A stretch of DNA of 64,000 nt from Constrictibacter sp. MBR-5 (GTDB taxonomy: Bacteria > Pseudomonadota > Alphaproteobacteria > JAJUGE01), in assembly GCF_040549485.1 (NCBI RefSeq), contig NZ_JBEPTK010000005.1, positions 310,001 to 374,000 of the forward strand, given 5' to 3'. The translations under genes and the position numbers were made by a program. The notes under the pieces were generated by a model. The model was not told the origin of the DNA. It made no database searches and saw only the letters and a program-made list of their open reading frames with translations. Numbering within the stretch: position 1 is the first letter of the stretch; the number at the start of each line of letters is the position of its first letter. Shown in pieces: positions 8,973 to 17,874 of the stretch.

Positions 8973-9550
8973 TCAGGCGCTTCGCATCGACCGGTTGCGA
9001 CCCGCGCGCTTGGCGGCGTAGAGCCGCTCGTCGGCGAGGCGGAGGGCCGCACCGACGTCGAGCGCCGCTGGATCGACTTGGGCGGCGCCGATGCTGGCCG
9101 TTACCCGCAGTCCCCCTTGATCGTGGAAACCGCTGCGGCGGCGATGGCGAGGCGCAGGCGTTCGGCCGCGGCCATGGCCGTCGACTCGTCGGCATCCGTC
9201 AGCAGCACGACGAACCCCTCGCCGCCGAAATGCGCGACAACATCCGTCTCGCGCAGGACGTTGCGGGCGCACGCGCCGATCATAGCCAGCACCAGATCGC
9301 CTGCCGCATGGCCATAGCTGTCGTTGACCTGCCTGAAGCGGTCGATGTCCAGAAAACGTACCGCGAGCGGCTGCCCGAATCGGTCGGAGCGCGCCACTTC
9401 GCGGACCGCCAGCTTTTCGAAGCCGCGCCGGTTGACGCAACCCGTCAGGGGATCGCGGTCCGCCAGCATCTTCAGTTCGTCCAGAAGCCGCTCGCGATCG
9501 GCCTCGACGCGCCGGCGCTCGTCTCTAAGGACCGCAGCGTTAACGAATGT
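8973..9550 (-). pseudogene. broken GGDEF (diguanylate cyclase) gene
   Basis: The reading frame from 9550 down codes for a coiled-coil linker (RRRVEADRERLLDELK), then DRDPLTGCVNRRGFE, LDIDRFRQVNDSYGH and HFGGEGFVVLL, then hits a stop just after STIKGDCG. The remainder (GGLRVTASIGAA...LYAAKRAGRNR) continues in another frame to 8973. Restoring one G to the G5 run at 9112-9116 rejoins the frames exactly as STIKGGLRVTASIGAA. The signature is GGEGF rather than GGDEF/GGEEF. The frame has no start codon before ATG 9469, which would cut the linker off. Frameshift, missing start and a damaged active site together suggest a decaying cyclase remnant; a homopolymer sequencing error could explain only the frameshift. 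Confidence 0.75.
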
Positions 9551-9690
9551 TTACGCTGCTGTGATCCGAACCTGCCTCTCCGGTTACAACTGGAGGCTCC
9601 GTGCCGCCTTGGGCACATAGCCGGGGGCGCACGGCGGCGGCCGGAGGCTCACTTCCTGGTCGCCGGCCGCCGTTCCGCCGGCGATGCCTG

Positions 9691-9870
9691 TCATTTCGTC
9701 AGGATGAGCTTGTCGTTGCGGGTGCGGCGCAGGCGGTAGAACTCGCCCTTGTGCCGGATCAGGATCTCCGGGCCGCTGGACAGCAGCTGGTTGCTCTCGA
9801 TCACCTGCGCCGGGGATGCGTGCGCCTCCAGGCGACGCGGCTCCGCGGTGTGCTCGTGGATCATCTGCAT
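9691..9870 (-). CDS. hemP: hemin uptake protein HemP
   Basis: A 59-residue protein ending in EILIRHKGEFYRLRRTRNDKLILTK-type sequence (residues 35-59), which is the HemP family signature. HemP is a small protein linked to haem acquisition, and in several proteobacteria it promotes expression of the haem receptor. ATG 9870 is preceded by AAGGATGA and follows a strong Fur box by 43 bases, which fits iron-repressed transcription. Unusually, no TonB-dependent haem receptor or haem ABC transporter is beside it; the TonB operon of this window is 30 kb away. Confidence 0.85.
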   Translation of the reverse strand: MQMIHEHTAEPRRLEAHASPAQVIESNQLLSSGPEILIRHKGEFYRLRRTRNDKLILTK

Positions 9871-9912
9871 GGCTTCATCCTTCGGTTCTGCCGTGAGGCA
9901 AGGGCGACAATA

Positions 9913-9929
9913 ATGAGAACTATTCTCAT
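9913..9929 (-). promoter_or_regulatory. Fur box upstream of hemP
   Basis: ATGAGAACTATTCTCAT is a perfect 7-3-7 palindrome embedded in TAATGAGAACTATTCTCATA, very close to the classical Fur operator. Its position 43 bases before the hemP start codon suits promoter overlap and iron-dependent repression. Confidence 0.8.
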
Positions 9930-10055
9930 ACGCAATACCGAAAGCACGGCCGGCCCGACCATACCCGAAGGGGCGGCGCCTTGCCCATGCGGCAGCCTTC
10001 CGCCAGATTGCAGGCGACCCTGGGACCCTCCCGCCAACCACCGGAGAACGAAGCG

Positions 10056-11915
10056 ATGAGCGCAGCCCGGCCGACCGCCGCCATGGCGCAGCAGAGCGGC
10101 CCAGGTGCTGCGCCCGATGCGGACGCAGCCGAGCGGGTGCCGCACGTGCAGAAGGCGGGGGAGGTCGCGGCCGCCAGCCTCGTCGCCTCGAACCTCGTCG
10201 CCCCCGACTGTCGCGGCCAGAATTTCTATCGGGTCGACCACGGCCTGCGCACCCTGCTGCCGCTCTATCTCGACGCGGCGCCGCTGGCGCATTTCGCCCC
10301 GCATTTCGACCGAATGGGCGAACTGGCCGGGGGACGCCTCGACGAACTGGCGGACGCCGCGGACAAGCACCCGCCGGTCCTGCACCCGCGCGACCGCTTC
10401 GGCCGCGACGAGGATCGGATCGAATACCATCCCGCCTATCGCGAGATGGAGCGCATCGCCTTCGGCGACTTCGGCCTCCATGCGATGAGCCACCGGCCCG
10501 GCATCCTCGGCTGGCCGGAGACGGCGCCGCCGGCCGTCAAGTACACGCTGCAATATCTCTTCGTGCAGGCCGAGTTCGGACTGATGTGCCCGATCTCGGT
10601 CACCGACACGTCGGCCTACCTGCTCGGCCGCTACGGCGATGCGGCGCTGCGCCGGCGCTTCTTCGAGCCGATGACGGATCCCGACACCGACCGCATGCTG
10701 ACCGGCACGCAGTTCATGACGGAGAAGACCGGCGGCTCCGACGTCGGCAACATCGAGCTGACCGCCCGTCCGGACGGCGATCGCTGGCGGCTCTGGGGCG
10801 AAAAGTGGTTCTGCAGCCACGCCGATGCCGACGTGGCGCTGCTGCTGGCGCGGCCCGAGGGGGCGCCGGGCGGCACCAGGGGCCTCGCGCTCTTCGCCAT
10901 GCCGCGAACCCTCGACGACGGCCGCCGCAACGCCTACCGGATCGTCCGCCTGAAGGACAAGCTGGGCACCCGCTCGATGGCGTCGGGCGAGATCGTCTTC
11001 GACGGCGCCGAGGCCTTCCTCGTCGGCGAGGCCGGGAACGGCCTGAAGCAGATGCTGGACCAGGTGAACCTGTCGCGCCTGTCGCACGGCGTGCGCGCCG
11101 CCGCCATGATGCGCCGCTGCCTGAACGAGGCGCTGGCCGTCGCGCGCAACCGCACCGCCTTCGGCCGCCGCCTGATCGACATGCCGATGGTCCGCCGCCA
11201 GCTCGCCAAGCTGATGACGCCGACCGAGCAGGCGCTGTCCATGTACCTGTTCACCGCCGCCACGATGGATGCGGCGCAGACGGGCGACCCGGGGGCGGCC
11301 AAGCTGCTGCGCATCCTGACGCCGCTGCTGAAGTTCCGCACCGCGCGCGACAACATCCTGGTGGCGACCGGCGCCATGGAGATGCGCGGCGGCACCGGCT
11401 ACATTGAGGAGTGGGTCAATCCGCGCCTCGTCCGCGACGCCCATATCGGCGTGCTGTGGGAGGGCACCAGCAATATCAATGCCCTCGACGTGATCGGCCG
11501 TGCGGTCGCCAAGGACCATGCCGACCTCAACCTTCAGACGGCCCTGCACCGCAAGCTGGACGAGGCAGACGGCGTGCCCGGCGAATTCCGCGCCCGCATC
11601 GCCGGCTTCGTCGACCGCGCCGTGGACTATGCCGAAGAGGTCGCCGCCAGGCCGCGCCACGAGAAACTCGCCCGGCTCGCCGCGACCGCCCTCTACAACG
11701 CGACGACGGCGGCGCTGCTCACCTGGGAAGGCGCCCGTTCGGCCGCCGCCGGCGGCGACGCCCGCCGCCTGATCCTGGCCAAGATGGTCGCCGAACACCG
11801 CCTCGTCGCCCGCGACCCGATGACCATCCGCGACGACAGCTGGCAGGAGACGGCGAAGGATCTGCTCCTCAGCGACGAGTCGGTGCCGCTGATGGCGGCG
11901 GTGCAGGTCCTATAG
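10056..11915 (+). CDS. acyl-CoA dehydrogenase, AidB-like subfamily
   Basis: A 619-residue flavoprotein with the enlarged layout of the AidB branch of acyl-CoA dehydrogenases. It has QFMTEKTGGSDVGNIEL in the beta domain, NLSRLSHGVRAAAMMRRCLNEA in the C-terminal helices, and a catalytic-type Glu469 in LWEGTSNINALDV, followed by a further helical domain. AidB itself binds DNA in the adaptive response to alkylation; many relatives are plain acyl-CoA dehydrogenases, and nothing nearby points to alkylation repair. ATG 10056 lies nine bases after a CCGGAG site; the longer frame upstream overlaps the hemP promoter. It converges on the stress-protein gene with a 12-bp gap. Confidence 0.88.
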   Translation: MSAARPTAAMAQQSGPGAAPDADAAERVPHVQKAGEVAAASLVASNLVAPDCRGQNFYRVDHGLRTLLPLYLDAAPLAHFAPHFDRMGELAGGRLDELADAADKHPPVLHPRDRFGRDEDRIEYHPAYREMERIAFGDFGLHAMSHRPGILGWPETAPPAVKYTLQYLFVQAEFGLMCPISVTDTSAYLLGRYGDAALRRRFFEPMTDPDTDRMLTGTQFMTEKTGGSDVGNIELTARPDGDRWRLWGEKWFCSHADADVALLLARPEGAPGGTRGLALFAMPRTLDDGRRNAYRIVRLKDKLGTRSMASGEIVFDGAEAFLVGEAGNGLKQMLDQVNLSRLSHGVRAAAMMRRCLNEALAVARNRTAFGRRLIDMPMVRRQLAKLMTPTEQALSMYLFTAATMDAAQTGDPGAAKLLRILTPLLKFRTARDNILVATGAMEMRGGTGYIEEWVNPRLVRDAHIGVLWEGTSNINALDVIGRAVAKDHADLNLQTALHRKLDEADGVPGEFRARIAGFVDRAVDYAEEVAARPRHEKLARLAATALYNATTAALLTWEGARSAAAGGDARRLILAKMVAEHRLVARDPMTIRDDSWQETAKDLLLSDESVPLMAAVQVL

Positions 11916-11927
11916 CGGTCGCCGGCT

Positions 11928-12596
11928 TCAGCGCGGCCCGCCGGCCCGCGTCGGCGTGAACGCCGGCGGATCGCTCGCCGGGAAGGAGTCGCGGCCGGCC
12001 TCGTCGACCAACGCGGACAGCCGGCGGCGCATGTCGTCGGCGGCCTCGGTGGCGGCGAGATCGTGCACATGGACGTCCGTCGCGCCGTTCTTCTTCAGGA
12101 CGGCCGTCGCCAACTCCTCGCGGCCGGTATTGGGCGTGCGCACCCAGAGCAGTATGCCGCCCTGCGCGAGCTGGTCCTCGAAGCGTTCGGCAAGCCGGCG
12201 GTCGAGGAACTGGTCGAGCAGGGCCCCCAGGGCCGCACCGGCGCCGCCGGCGGCAGCGGCTGCCGCGATGGCGGCGGCGAAGGTTCCACCCGAGGCGACG
12301 ATCGCGCCGGCGGTCGCCACGGCGCCGACATAGATCAGCGCGCCGGCGATCGCGCCCTCCGCATCGCCGACCGATTCGGTCGAGACATAGGCCACGGTCG
12401 GTACGGCCGCGTCGTCCTCCAGTTCAGCGGTCGACCGGTAGTGGTGCCCGAGGCGCCGTTCCACCGTCTCCCGGTTCGCGAGGAAGCTCAGGTCCGCCCT
12501 GTCGAATCCGGAACTGAGGAGTTCGTCGATGGCCGTCTGCAGGGAGGGTCGATCGTGAAAGACGCCGACGGCTTCACGCGTGCTGACTTGTGACAT
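11928..12596 (-). CDS. general stress protein 17M-like protein with Gly/Ala hydrophobic segment
   Basis: A 222-residue protein. Residues 5-70 (AVGVFHDRPSLQTAIDELLSSGFD...) match the heat-induced stress protein YflT / GSP17M-like domain. A long Gly/Ala-rich hydrophobic stretch follows (about 85-135), probably two membrane-associated helices, then a charged C-terminal region. Biochemical role is unknown; the family is stress induced. ATG 12596 was preferred to the ATG at 12602 because AAGGAG lies six bases before it and directly abuts the other. Confidence 0.7.
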   Translation of the reverse strand: MSQVSTREAVGVFHDRPSLQTAIDELLSSGFDRADLSFLANRETVERRLGHHYRSTAELEDDAAVPTVAYVSTESVGDAEGAIAGALIYVGAVATAGAIVASGGTFAAAIAAAAAAGGAGAALGALLDQFLDRRLAERFEDQLAQGGILLWVRTPNTGREELATAVLKKNGATDVHVHDLAATEAADDMRRRLSALVDEAGRDSFPASDPPAFTPTRAGGPR

Positions 12597-12661
12597 GAGC
12601 ATCTCCTTCCGATGCCAACGTCCGCCGCATGCCGCGGTTACGCATTGACCTCGATCAACGC

Positions 12662-14668
12662 TTACACGTCCAGCGCCTCCGCGAACCGCGCGTTCTCCTG
12701 GATGAAAGCCAGGCGATGTTCCGGCTTGCGGCCCATCAGACGTTCGACCAGGTCCTTGGCGTCGGAGCGCCCCGCCGACGGTGCGGCGGCCGGCTCCAGG
12801 GTGAGGGCCTCGCCGGAGGCGTCGAAGGCGACGCGCAGCAGGGTGCGGGTCTTCGGGTTCATCGTCGTCTCGCGCAGCTGCGCCGACGGCATCTCGCCCA
12901 GGCCCTTGAAGCGGCTGATGTCGACCTTCTTCCTGCCCTTGAAGGCGCTGGCCAGCAGCTCCTCCTTGTGGGCGTCGTCGCGGGCATAGTGCGTCGTGCC
13001 GCCGGAGGAGAGCCGGTAGAGCGGCGGCATCGCCAGGAACAGGTGGCCCTTCTCGATCAGCTGCGGCGTCTCCAGGAAGAAGAAGGTCATCAGCAGCGAG
13101 GCGATGTGCGCGCCGTCGACGTCGGCGTCGGTCATGATGACGATGCGCTCGTAGCGCAGCTTCTCCAGGTCGAAACGGCTGCCGCTGCCGCAGCCGAGCG
13201 CCTGGATCAGGTCGTTCAGCTCCTGGTTCTGGCGCAGCTTGTCGGACGAGGCGCTGGCGACGTTCAGGATCTTGCCGCGCAGCGGCAGGACCGCCTGGGT
13301 GGCACGCTCGCGCGCCTGCTTGGCCGATCCGCCGGCGCTGTCGCCCTCGACCAGGAAGATCTCGGTGCCGGCCGCCGCCGAGCGCGTGCAGTCGGTCAGC
13401 TTGCCCGGCAGGCGCAGCTTGCGCGTCGCACTCTTGCGGTCGAGGTCCTTCTCCTGGCGCTTGCGCTGCCGTTCCTCCGCCCGCTCGATGGCGAAGTCGA
13501 GGAGGGCGCGGGCCCGCTCGGGGGCGGCGGCCAGCCAGTGGTCGAAATGATCCTTCACCGCCGTGTCGACCAGGCGCACCGTCTCCGGCGAATCCAGCTT
13601 CTCCTTGGTCTGGCCCTGGAAGCGCGGCTCGCGGATGAACACCGACAGCATCTGGCAGGCGCCGCCGAGCAGGTCGTCGCCCGTCACCTGCGGCGCGCGC
13701 CGGCTGCCGATCAACTCGCCATAGGCCTTCAGCGCGCGCAGCAGGCCGGCGCGAAATCCCGCCTCGTGGCTGCCGCCGAGCGGCGTCGGGATGGTGTTGC
13801 AGTAGGAGCCGGAGAAGCCCTCGCCGTCGAGCGCCCAGGTGATCGCCCATTCGACGCGGCCGGCGCCGGCGGGGAAGGTGGCCTCGCCGACGAAGGGCTC
13901 GGCCACCACGGTCTCGCGTTCCGCGACCGCCGCAGCCAGGAAGTCCGCGAGCCCACCGGGAAAGTGCAGGTCGGCCTCGGCCGGCGTCTCGGCACCCGGC
14001 TTCAGCAGCGACGGATCGCAGCGCCAGCGGATCTTCACGCCGCGATAGAGATAGGCCTTCGAGCGCGCCATGCGGAACAGGCGCGCCGGCTGGAAGCGCG
14101 GATTCTCGCCGAAGATCTCCGGGTCGGGGCGGAAGCGGACCATCGTGCCGCGCCGGTTCTGCGACACGCCGACCTTGGCGAGCGGCCCTTCGGGCGCGCC
14201 GCGGCGGAAGCTCTGGCGCCAGACCTCGCGGTCGCGCGCCACCTCGACGACGAGGCTCTCCGACAGCGCGTTCACCACCGAGATGCCGACGCCGTGCAGG
14301 CCGCCCGAGGTCTCGTAGACCTTGCCGCTGAACTTGCCGCCCGAGTGCAGCGTGGTGAGGATGATCTCCAGCGCCGACTTGCCCTTGAACTTCGGGTGCT
14401 CGTCGATCGGGATGCCGCGGCCGTTGTCGCGCACCGTCACCGACATGTCGCCGCCGATCTCGAGTTCGATCAGGTTGGCGTGGCCGGCGACGGCCTCGTC
14501 CATCGCATTGTCCAGGATCTCGGCGACGAGGTGGTGCAGCCCCGCCTCGTCGGTGCTGCCGATATACATGCCCGGCCGGCGCCGGACGGGCTCCAGTCCC
14601 TCCAGGACCTCGATGTCGCTGGCGGTATAGCCCCCGGCGGGGGCGGCGTTCTCGAACAGATCTGACAT
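12662..14668 (-). CDS. parE: DNA topoisomerase IV subunit B
   Basis: A 668-residue ATPase subunit of topoisomerase IV, which decatenates daughter chromosomes. It has the GHKL ATPase domain (LDNAMDEAVAGHANLIE, DNGRGIPIDEHPK, GLHGVGISVVNALS), the transducer domain and the TOPRIM domain with EGDSAGGSAKQARER and MTDADVDGAHI, then the RFKGLGEM motif. The compact length without the GyrB insertion, and QNQELNDLIQALGCG, fit ParE rather than GyrB. parC is not in the window. Stop is 65 bases upstream of the stress-protein gene on the same strand. Confidence 0.93.
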   Translation of the reverse strand: MSDLFENAAPAGGYTASDIEVLEGLEPVRRRPGMYIGSTDEAGLHHLVAEILDNAMDEAVAGHANLIELEIGGDMSVTVRDNGRGIPIDEHPKFKGKSALEIILTTLHSGGKFSGKVYETSGGLHGVGISVVNALSESLVVEVARDREVWRQSFRRGAPEGPLAKVGVSQNRRGTMVRFRPDPEIFGENPRFQPARLFRMARSKAYLYRGVKIRWRCDPSLLKPGAETPAEADLHFPGGLADFLAAAVAERETVVAEPFVGEATFPAGAGRVEWAITWALDGEGFSGSYCNTIPTPLGGSHEAGFRAGLLRALKAYGELIGSRRAPQVTGDDLLGGACQMLSVFIREPRFQGQTKEKLDSPETVRLVDTAVKDHFDHWLAAAPERARALLDFAIERAEERQRKRQEKDLDRKSATRKLRLPGKLTDCTRSAAAGTEIFLVEGDSAGGSAKQARERATQAVLPLRGKILNVASASSDKLRQNQELNDLIQALGCGSGSRFDLEKLRYERIVIMTDADVDGAHIASLLMTFFFLETPQLIEKGHLFLAMPPLYRLSSGGTTHYARDDAHKEELLASAFKGRKKVDISRFKGLGEMPSAQLRETTMNPKTRTLLRVAFDASGEALTLEPAAAPSAGRSDAKDLVERLMGRKPEHRLAFIQENARFAEALDV

Positions 14669-14749
14669 GGCGGCGGACTATAGGGCAAAGGCGGGGGCGG
14701 ACGAAGCGAGCAGTTGGGCCAGCGCTTGGTGTCCTTGGGCCGGCCGCCG

Positions 14750-16018
14750 CTAGATGTGGTCGTGGCCTCCGACGTTGAAGGAGGCCCTGGCGTTCAGCTG
14801 CTCGACATCGAAGCCGGCGACCCGCTTGTAGCCGGCGGCGATCGCCTCCAGTTCCGCCCGGCTCACCACGTCGTGGATGTCGGTGAAGCCGTCCGGCGCG
14901 CGCTCTTCGACCAGCTGCATCGACTGTTCCGGGCCGTTGCCGCGGTTGGCGAGGACGATGCGCGACGTCGCCGGCCGCCGGTCGGCCTCGTAGGCGGCCA
15001 GTGCGGCATCGGGGTCGCCCACCGTCGCCAGGTGCCAGGCCAGCACGCGCGCGTCGAGGATCGCCTGGGAGGCGCCGTTCGAGCCGATCGGATACATCGG
15101 GTGCGCCGCATCGCCCAGCAGGGTGACGCGGCCGTGCGTCCAGCGCTCCAGCGGGTCGCGGTCGACCATCGGGAACTCCCACACCGCCGCCGCCGAGCGG
15201 ATCAGGTCGGGCGCGCGCAGCCAGCCGAAGTCCCAGCTCTCGAACTGCGGCAGGAAGTCCGCCGGGTCGCCGGGCCGGTTCCAGTCCTCGCGGCTGGCGA
15301 AGCGCCGCTCCGGCACGGTCAGTTCGGCGATCCAGTTGACCAGCGAGCGGCTGCGCGCCGCCGTCTCGCGGCAGATCGGATAGCAGACGAACTTCTGGCT
15401 CTGATGGCCGGCCATGACCATCGAGCGGCCGGAGAGGAAGGGGGCGGCCTCGCTGACCGCGCGCCAGAGGATGCGGCGGTTCCACTTCGGCGGCCCCTCG
15501 TCGGGGTGGAAGGCGGCGCGTACGGCCGAGTGGATGCCGTCGGCGGCGACCAGCAGGTCCGCCTCGACGGTCTCGCCCCGTCCGCTCCGGTCGACGAAGC
15601 GCGCCGACACGCGCTGCCCGTCCTGTCCGAACTCCGCCAGCCGCCGGTCGGCGCGGATGCGCGCCCGCCCGAGCCGCTCGCACGCCGCCTCGTAGAGAAT
15701 CATCTGCAGCCGGCCGCGGTGGATCGAATATTGCGGCCAGCGATAGCCGGCGGCCCGGCCGCGCGGCTCGCGCCAGATCTCCTGGCCGTGCCGGTTGGCG
15801 TAGATCAGCTCCTTCGTCTCGATCGCCGTCGCGGCGAGCCGGTCGGCGAGGCCCAGTTCCGTCAGTTCGCGCACCGCATGCGGCAGCAGGTTGATGCCGA
15901 CGCCGAGCGGCCGGATCTCCGGCACCGCCTCGAACAGCGTGACCTCGATGCCGGCAGTGTGCAGAGAGAGGGCCGTCGTCAGCCCGCCGATCCCGCCGCC
16001 CGCCACGACGACCTTCAT
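14750..16018 (-). CDS. flavin-dependent monooxygenase, PhzS-like
   Basis: A 422-residue class A flavoprotein monooxygenase. The Rossmann motif VVAGGGIGGLTTALSLH is at the N-terminus, followed by RPLGVGINLLPHAVREL, the DG motif VAADGIHSAVRAAFHP, and the GD motif RVTLLGDAAHPMYPIGSNGASQAI. Over its length it closely resembles PhzS (5-methylphenazine-1-carboxylate monooxygenase), for example YSIHRGRLQMIL and FPMVDRDPLERW. No phenazine genes are present, so the substrate is probably another aromatic acid. ATG 16018 has GGAG six bases upstream; an ATG at 16030 is possible. It is divergent from the alpha/beta hydrolase, and the two may act in one aromatic route. Confidence 0.85.
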   Translation of the reverse strand: MKVVVAGGGIGGLTTALSLHTAGIEVTLFEAVPEIRPLGVGINLLPHAVRELTELGLADRLAATAIETKELIYANRHGQEIWREPRGRAAGYRWPQYSIHRGRLQMILYEAACERLGRARIRADRRLAEFGQDGQRVSARFVDRSGRGETVEADLLVAADGIHSAVRAAFHPDEGPPKWNRRILWRAVSEAAPFLSGRSMVMAGHQSQKFVCYPICRETAARSRSLVNWIAELTVPERRFASREDWNRPGDPADFLPQFESWDFGWLRAPDLIRSAAAVWEFPMVDRDPLERWTHGRVTLLGDAAHPMYPIGSNGASQAILDARVLAWHLATVGDPDAALAAYEADRRPATSRIVLANRGNGPEQSMQLVEERAPDGFTDIHDVVSRAELEAIAAGYKRVAGFDVEQLNARASFNVGGHDHI

Positions 16019-16117
16019 GCCGTTCTCCATCCTGCGCCTGCCGCGAGGCGGCGACCGGTCATTGTCGCCGGGCCCCCGCTTGCTTAGGCTGCCCGACGAT
16101 AACGAGGGGAGGCCAGC

Positions 16118-16915
16118 ATGGCGACGGTCAAGGCGAACGGCATCGACGTCCACTACGTCATGGAGGGGCCGGCCAACGGCCCGGTCGTCACGATGAGCCA
16201 TTCGCTCATGACGACGCTGGAGATGTGGGATCCGCAGGTGAAGCCGCTGGTCGACAGGGGCTTCCGCGTGCTGCGCTACGACACCCGCGGCCACGGCGGC
16301 AGCAGCGTCGCCGAGCCGCCCTATACCCTCGACACCCTGGCGGCCGACGCGGCGGCGATGCTCGAGGCGCTCGGCATCCACCAGACGCATTTCGTCGGCC
16401 TGTCGATGGGCGGCATGATCGGCCAGACCCTGGCCCTCGCGCGCCCGGACCTGCTGAAGACGCTGACCCTGTGCGACACGTCGAGCGGCTATCCGCCCGA
16501 GGCGGCGGCGATGTGGGGCGACCGCATCAAGGGGGCGGAGCAGAACGGCATGGAGCAAGCGGTCGCCGGCACGATCGACCGCTGGTTCTCGCCGTCCTTC
16601 GCCGCGGCCAACGATGCCGCCCTGGCGCCGGTGCGCGAGATGATCCGCGGCACGGCCGTGAAGGGCTTCGTCGGCTGCTGCCACGCCATCTCGAAACTGG
16701 CGCTGACGGAGAAGATTTCGGCCATCCGCGTGCCGACGCTGATCATTGTCGGCGAGGACGATCCCGGCACGCCGGTGGCGATGCACGTCACCATCAAGGA
16801 GCGGATCGCCGGGTCGCAGATGGTGATCATCCCCGACGCGCGGCACCTCTCGAACATCGAGGCGGTCGAACCGTTCAACGCGGCGCTGCTCGGCTTCCTC
16901 CAGGCGCACCGTTAG
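16118..16915 (+). CDS. alpha/beta hydrolase, 3-oxoadipate enol-lactonase-like
   Basis: A 265-residue cytoplasmic hydrolase resembling PcaD. The nucleophile elbow is GLSMGG with Ser96, DTRGHGGSSV precedes it, an acidic residue lies in GEDDPGTPV, and the catalytic His is 243 in DARHLSNIEA. PcaD opens the lactone in the protocatechuate branch of the beta-ketoadipate pathway, but no other pca genes are here and many esterases share this sequence. It shares a 100-bp divergent promoter region with the PhzS-like monooxygenase, consistent with a joint role. Ends 30 bases from the convergent NYN gene. Confidence 0.8.
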   Translation: MATVKANGIDVHYVMEGPANGPVVTMSHSLMTTLEMWDPQVKPLVDRGFRVLRYDTRGHGGSSVAEPPYTLDTLAADAAAMLEALGIHQTHFVGLSMGGMIGQTLALARPDLLKTLTLCDTSSGYPPEAAAMWGDRIKGAEQNGMEQAVAGTIDRWFSPSFAAANDAALAPVREMIRGTAVKGFVGCCHAISKLALTEKISAIRVPTLIIVGEDDPGTPVAMHVTIKERIAGSQMVIIPDARHLSNIEAVEPFNAALLGFLQAHR

Positions 16916-16945
16916 CGCGGCGGCCCCCGGAGCCTCCGGTGCGGA

Positions 16946-17764
16946 TCACCGCCGTTTGATGCGCACCCCGCCGCCGGGCGGGCGCTCGACCACGAACTTG
17001 CCGGCCTGTTCGACGACCTGGAGCAGCGTCGAACAGCCGTAGGTGCGCGGGTCGAAGTCGGGTGCGAGGTGGTTGAGGCGCTGGCCGACCGTGCCGAGGT
17101 TGATCCACTCCTCGTCGTCCCAGGCCTGCTCCATGGCCTTGCGGATCAGCGGCACCGCCTTCGACGGCGGCTCCTTCTCGGGCGCCACGGCGACCGGATC
17201 GGGCTGCTTGTCGGGCCGCTTCTCGGCTTTGGCCGCGTCCGCCGCCTTCGTCTTCTTGTCGGACTTGGCTTTCGTCTTCGGCGCGGCGGCCGCTTCGGCG
17301 ACCGCCGCGTCTCCGGTCGGCTCCAGCAGGTTCTCGATATAGATGAAGCGCGAGCAGGCGTTGCGGAACGCCTCGGGCGTCTTGCGCGCACCGAAGCCGT
17401 AGACCAGGGCGCCGTCCTCGCGCAGGCGCTGGGCGAGGCGGGTGAAGTCGCTGTCCGAACTGACCAGGCAGAAGCCGTCCAGGCGGCTGCGGTGCATCAG
17501 GTCCATCGCGTCGATGACCAGCGCGATGTCCGCGGCGTTCTTGCCCACCGTGTAGTTGAACTGCTGCTGCGGCAGGATCGCGAGCGGATGCATCACCCCG
17601 CGCCACGACCGCAGCCGGTCGCTGGAGAAGTCGCCGTAGATCCGCCTGACGTTCGCTTCGCCGAGCTTCGCCACCTCCTCGAAGATCGCGTGCGCATAGG
17701 TGGCGCTGGTGTTGTCCGCGTCGATCAGGATCGCCAGCCGCGCCGACTGTCCGTGTTCCGCCAT
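16946..17764 (-). CDS. NYN-domain (PIN-like nuclease) protein with OST-HTH-like C-terminus
   Basis: A 272-residue protein. Residues 9-150 form a NYN/LabA-like PIN-fold domain: LAILIDADNTS gives the first acidic pair, KNAADIALVIDAMDLM the middle acidic residues, and FCLVSSDSDFTRLAQRLRE the last. These Asp residues suit metal-dependent RNA cleavage. A Lys/Ala/Pro-rich linker (about 155-200) leads to a small C-terminal domain (VPLIRKAMEQAW to the end) like the OST-HTH/LOTUS RNA-binding fold. RNA targets are unknown. It stands alone between convergent and same-strand genes. Confidence 0.85.
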   Translation of the reverse strand: MAEHGQSARLAILIDADNTSATYAHAIFEEVAKLGEANVRRIYGDFSSDRLRSWRGVMHPLAILPQQQFNYTVGKNAADIALVIDAMDLMHRSRLDGFCLVSSDSDFTRLAQRLREDGALVYGFGARKTPEAFRNACSRFIYIENLLEPTGDAAVAEAAAAPKTKAKSDKKTKAADAAKAEKRPDKQPDPVAVAPEKEPPSKAVPLIRKAMEQAWDDEEWINLGTVGQRLNHLAPDFDPRTYGCSTLLQVVEQAGKFVVERPPGGGVRIKRR

Positions 17765-17874
17765 TCGTCGGCTCTCCTCCGGGAATCTCCGCGCAGCATG
17801 AAGCATCGCGCGCGGAATCGCGATGCCCGCGCTGCCCGGATCTGCGGGACCGATGGCGCCCTGCCGGTTCAGGC

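Noticed and set aside
9101-9469. Programmed frameshifting to make a full GGDEF protein
   Set aside because: The frame has no start codon covering the linker and the active-site motif is degenerate, so decay explains the data better than a recoding site.
9861-11798. A 645-codon minus-strand frame opposite the AidB-like gene
   Set aside because: It is the antisense of a clear acyl-CoA dehydrogenase and has no family motif.
11928-15683. A 1251-codon open frame on the minus strand spanning parE and its neighbours
   Set aside because: Only its last 222 codons are a real gene. The rest is an out-of-frame reading of parE and the monooxygenase gene, kept open by high GC and rich in Arg/Pro/Gly.
14750-16915. 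A phenazine or protocatechuate gene cluster from the PhzS-like and PcaD-like genes
   Set aside because: No other phz or pca genes are present; the two genes only share a divergent promoter region.
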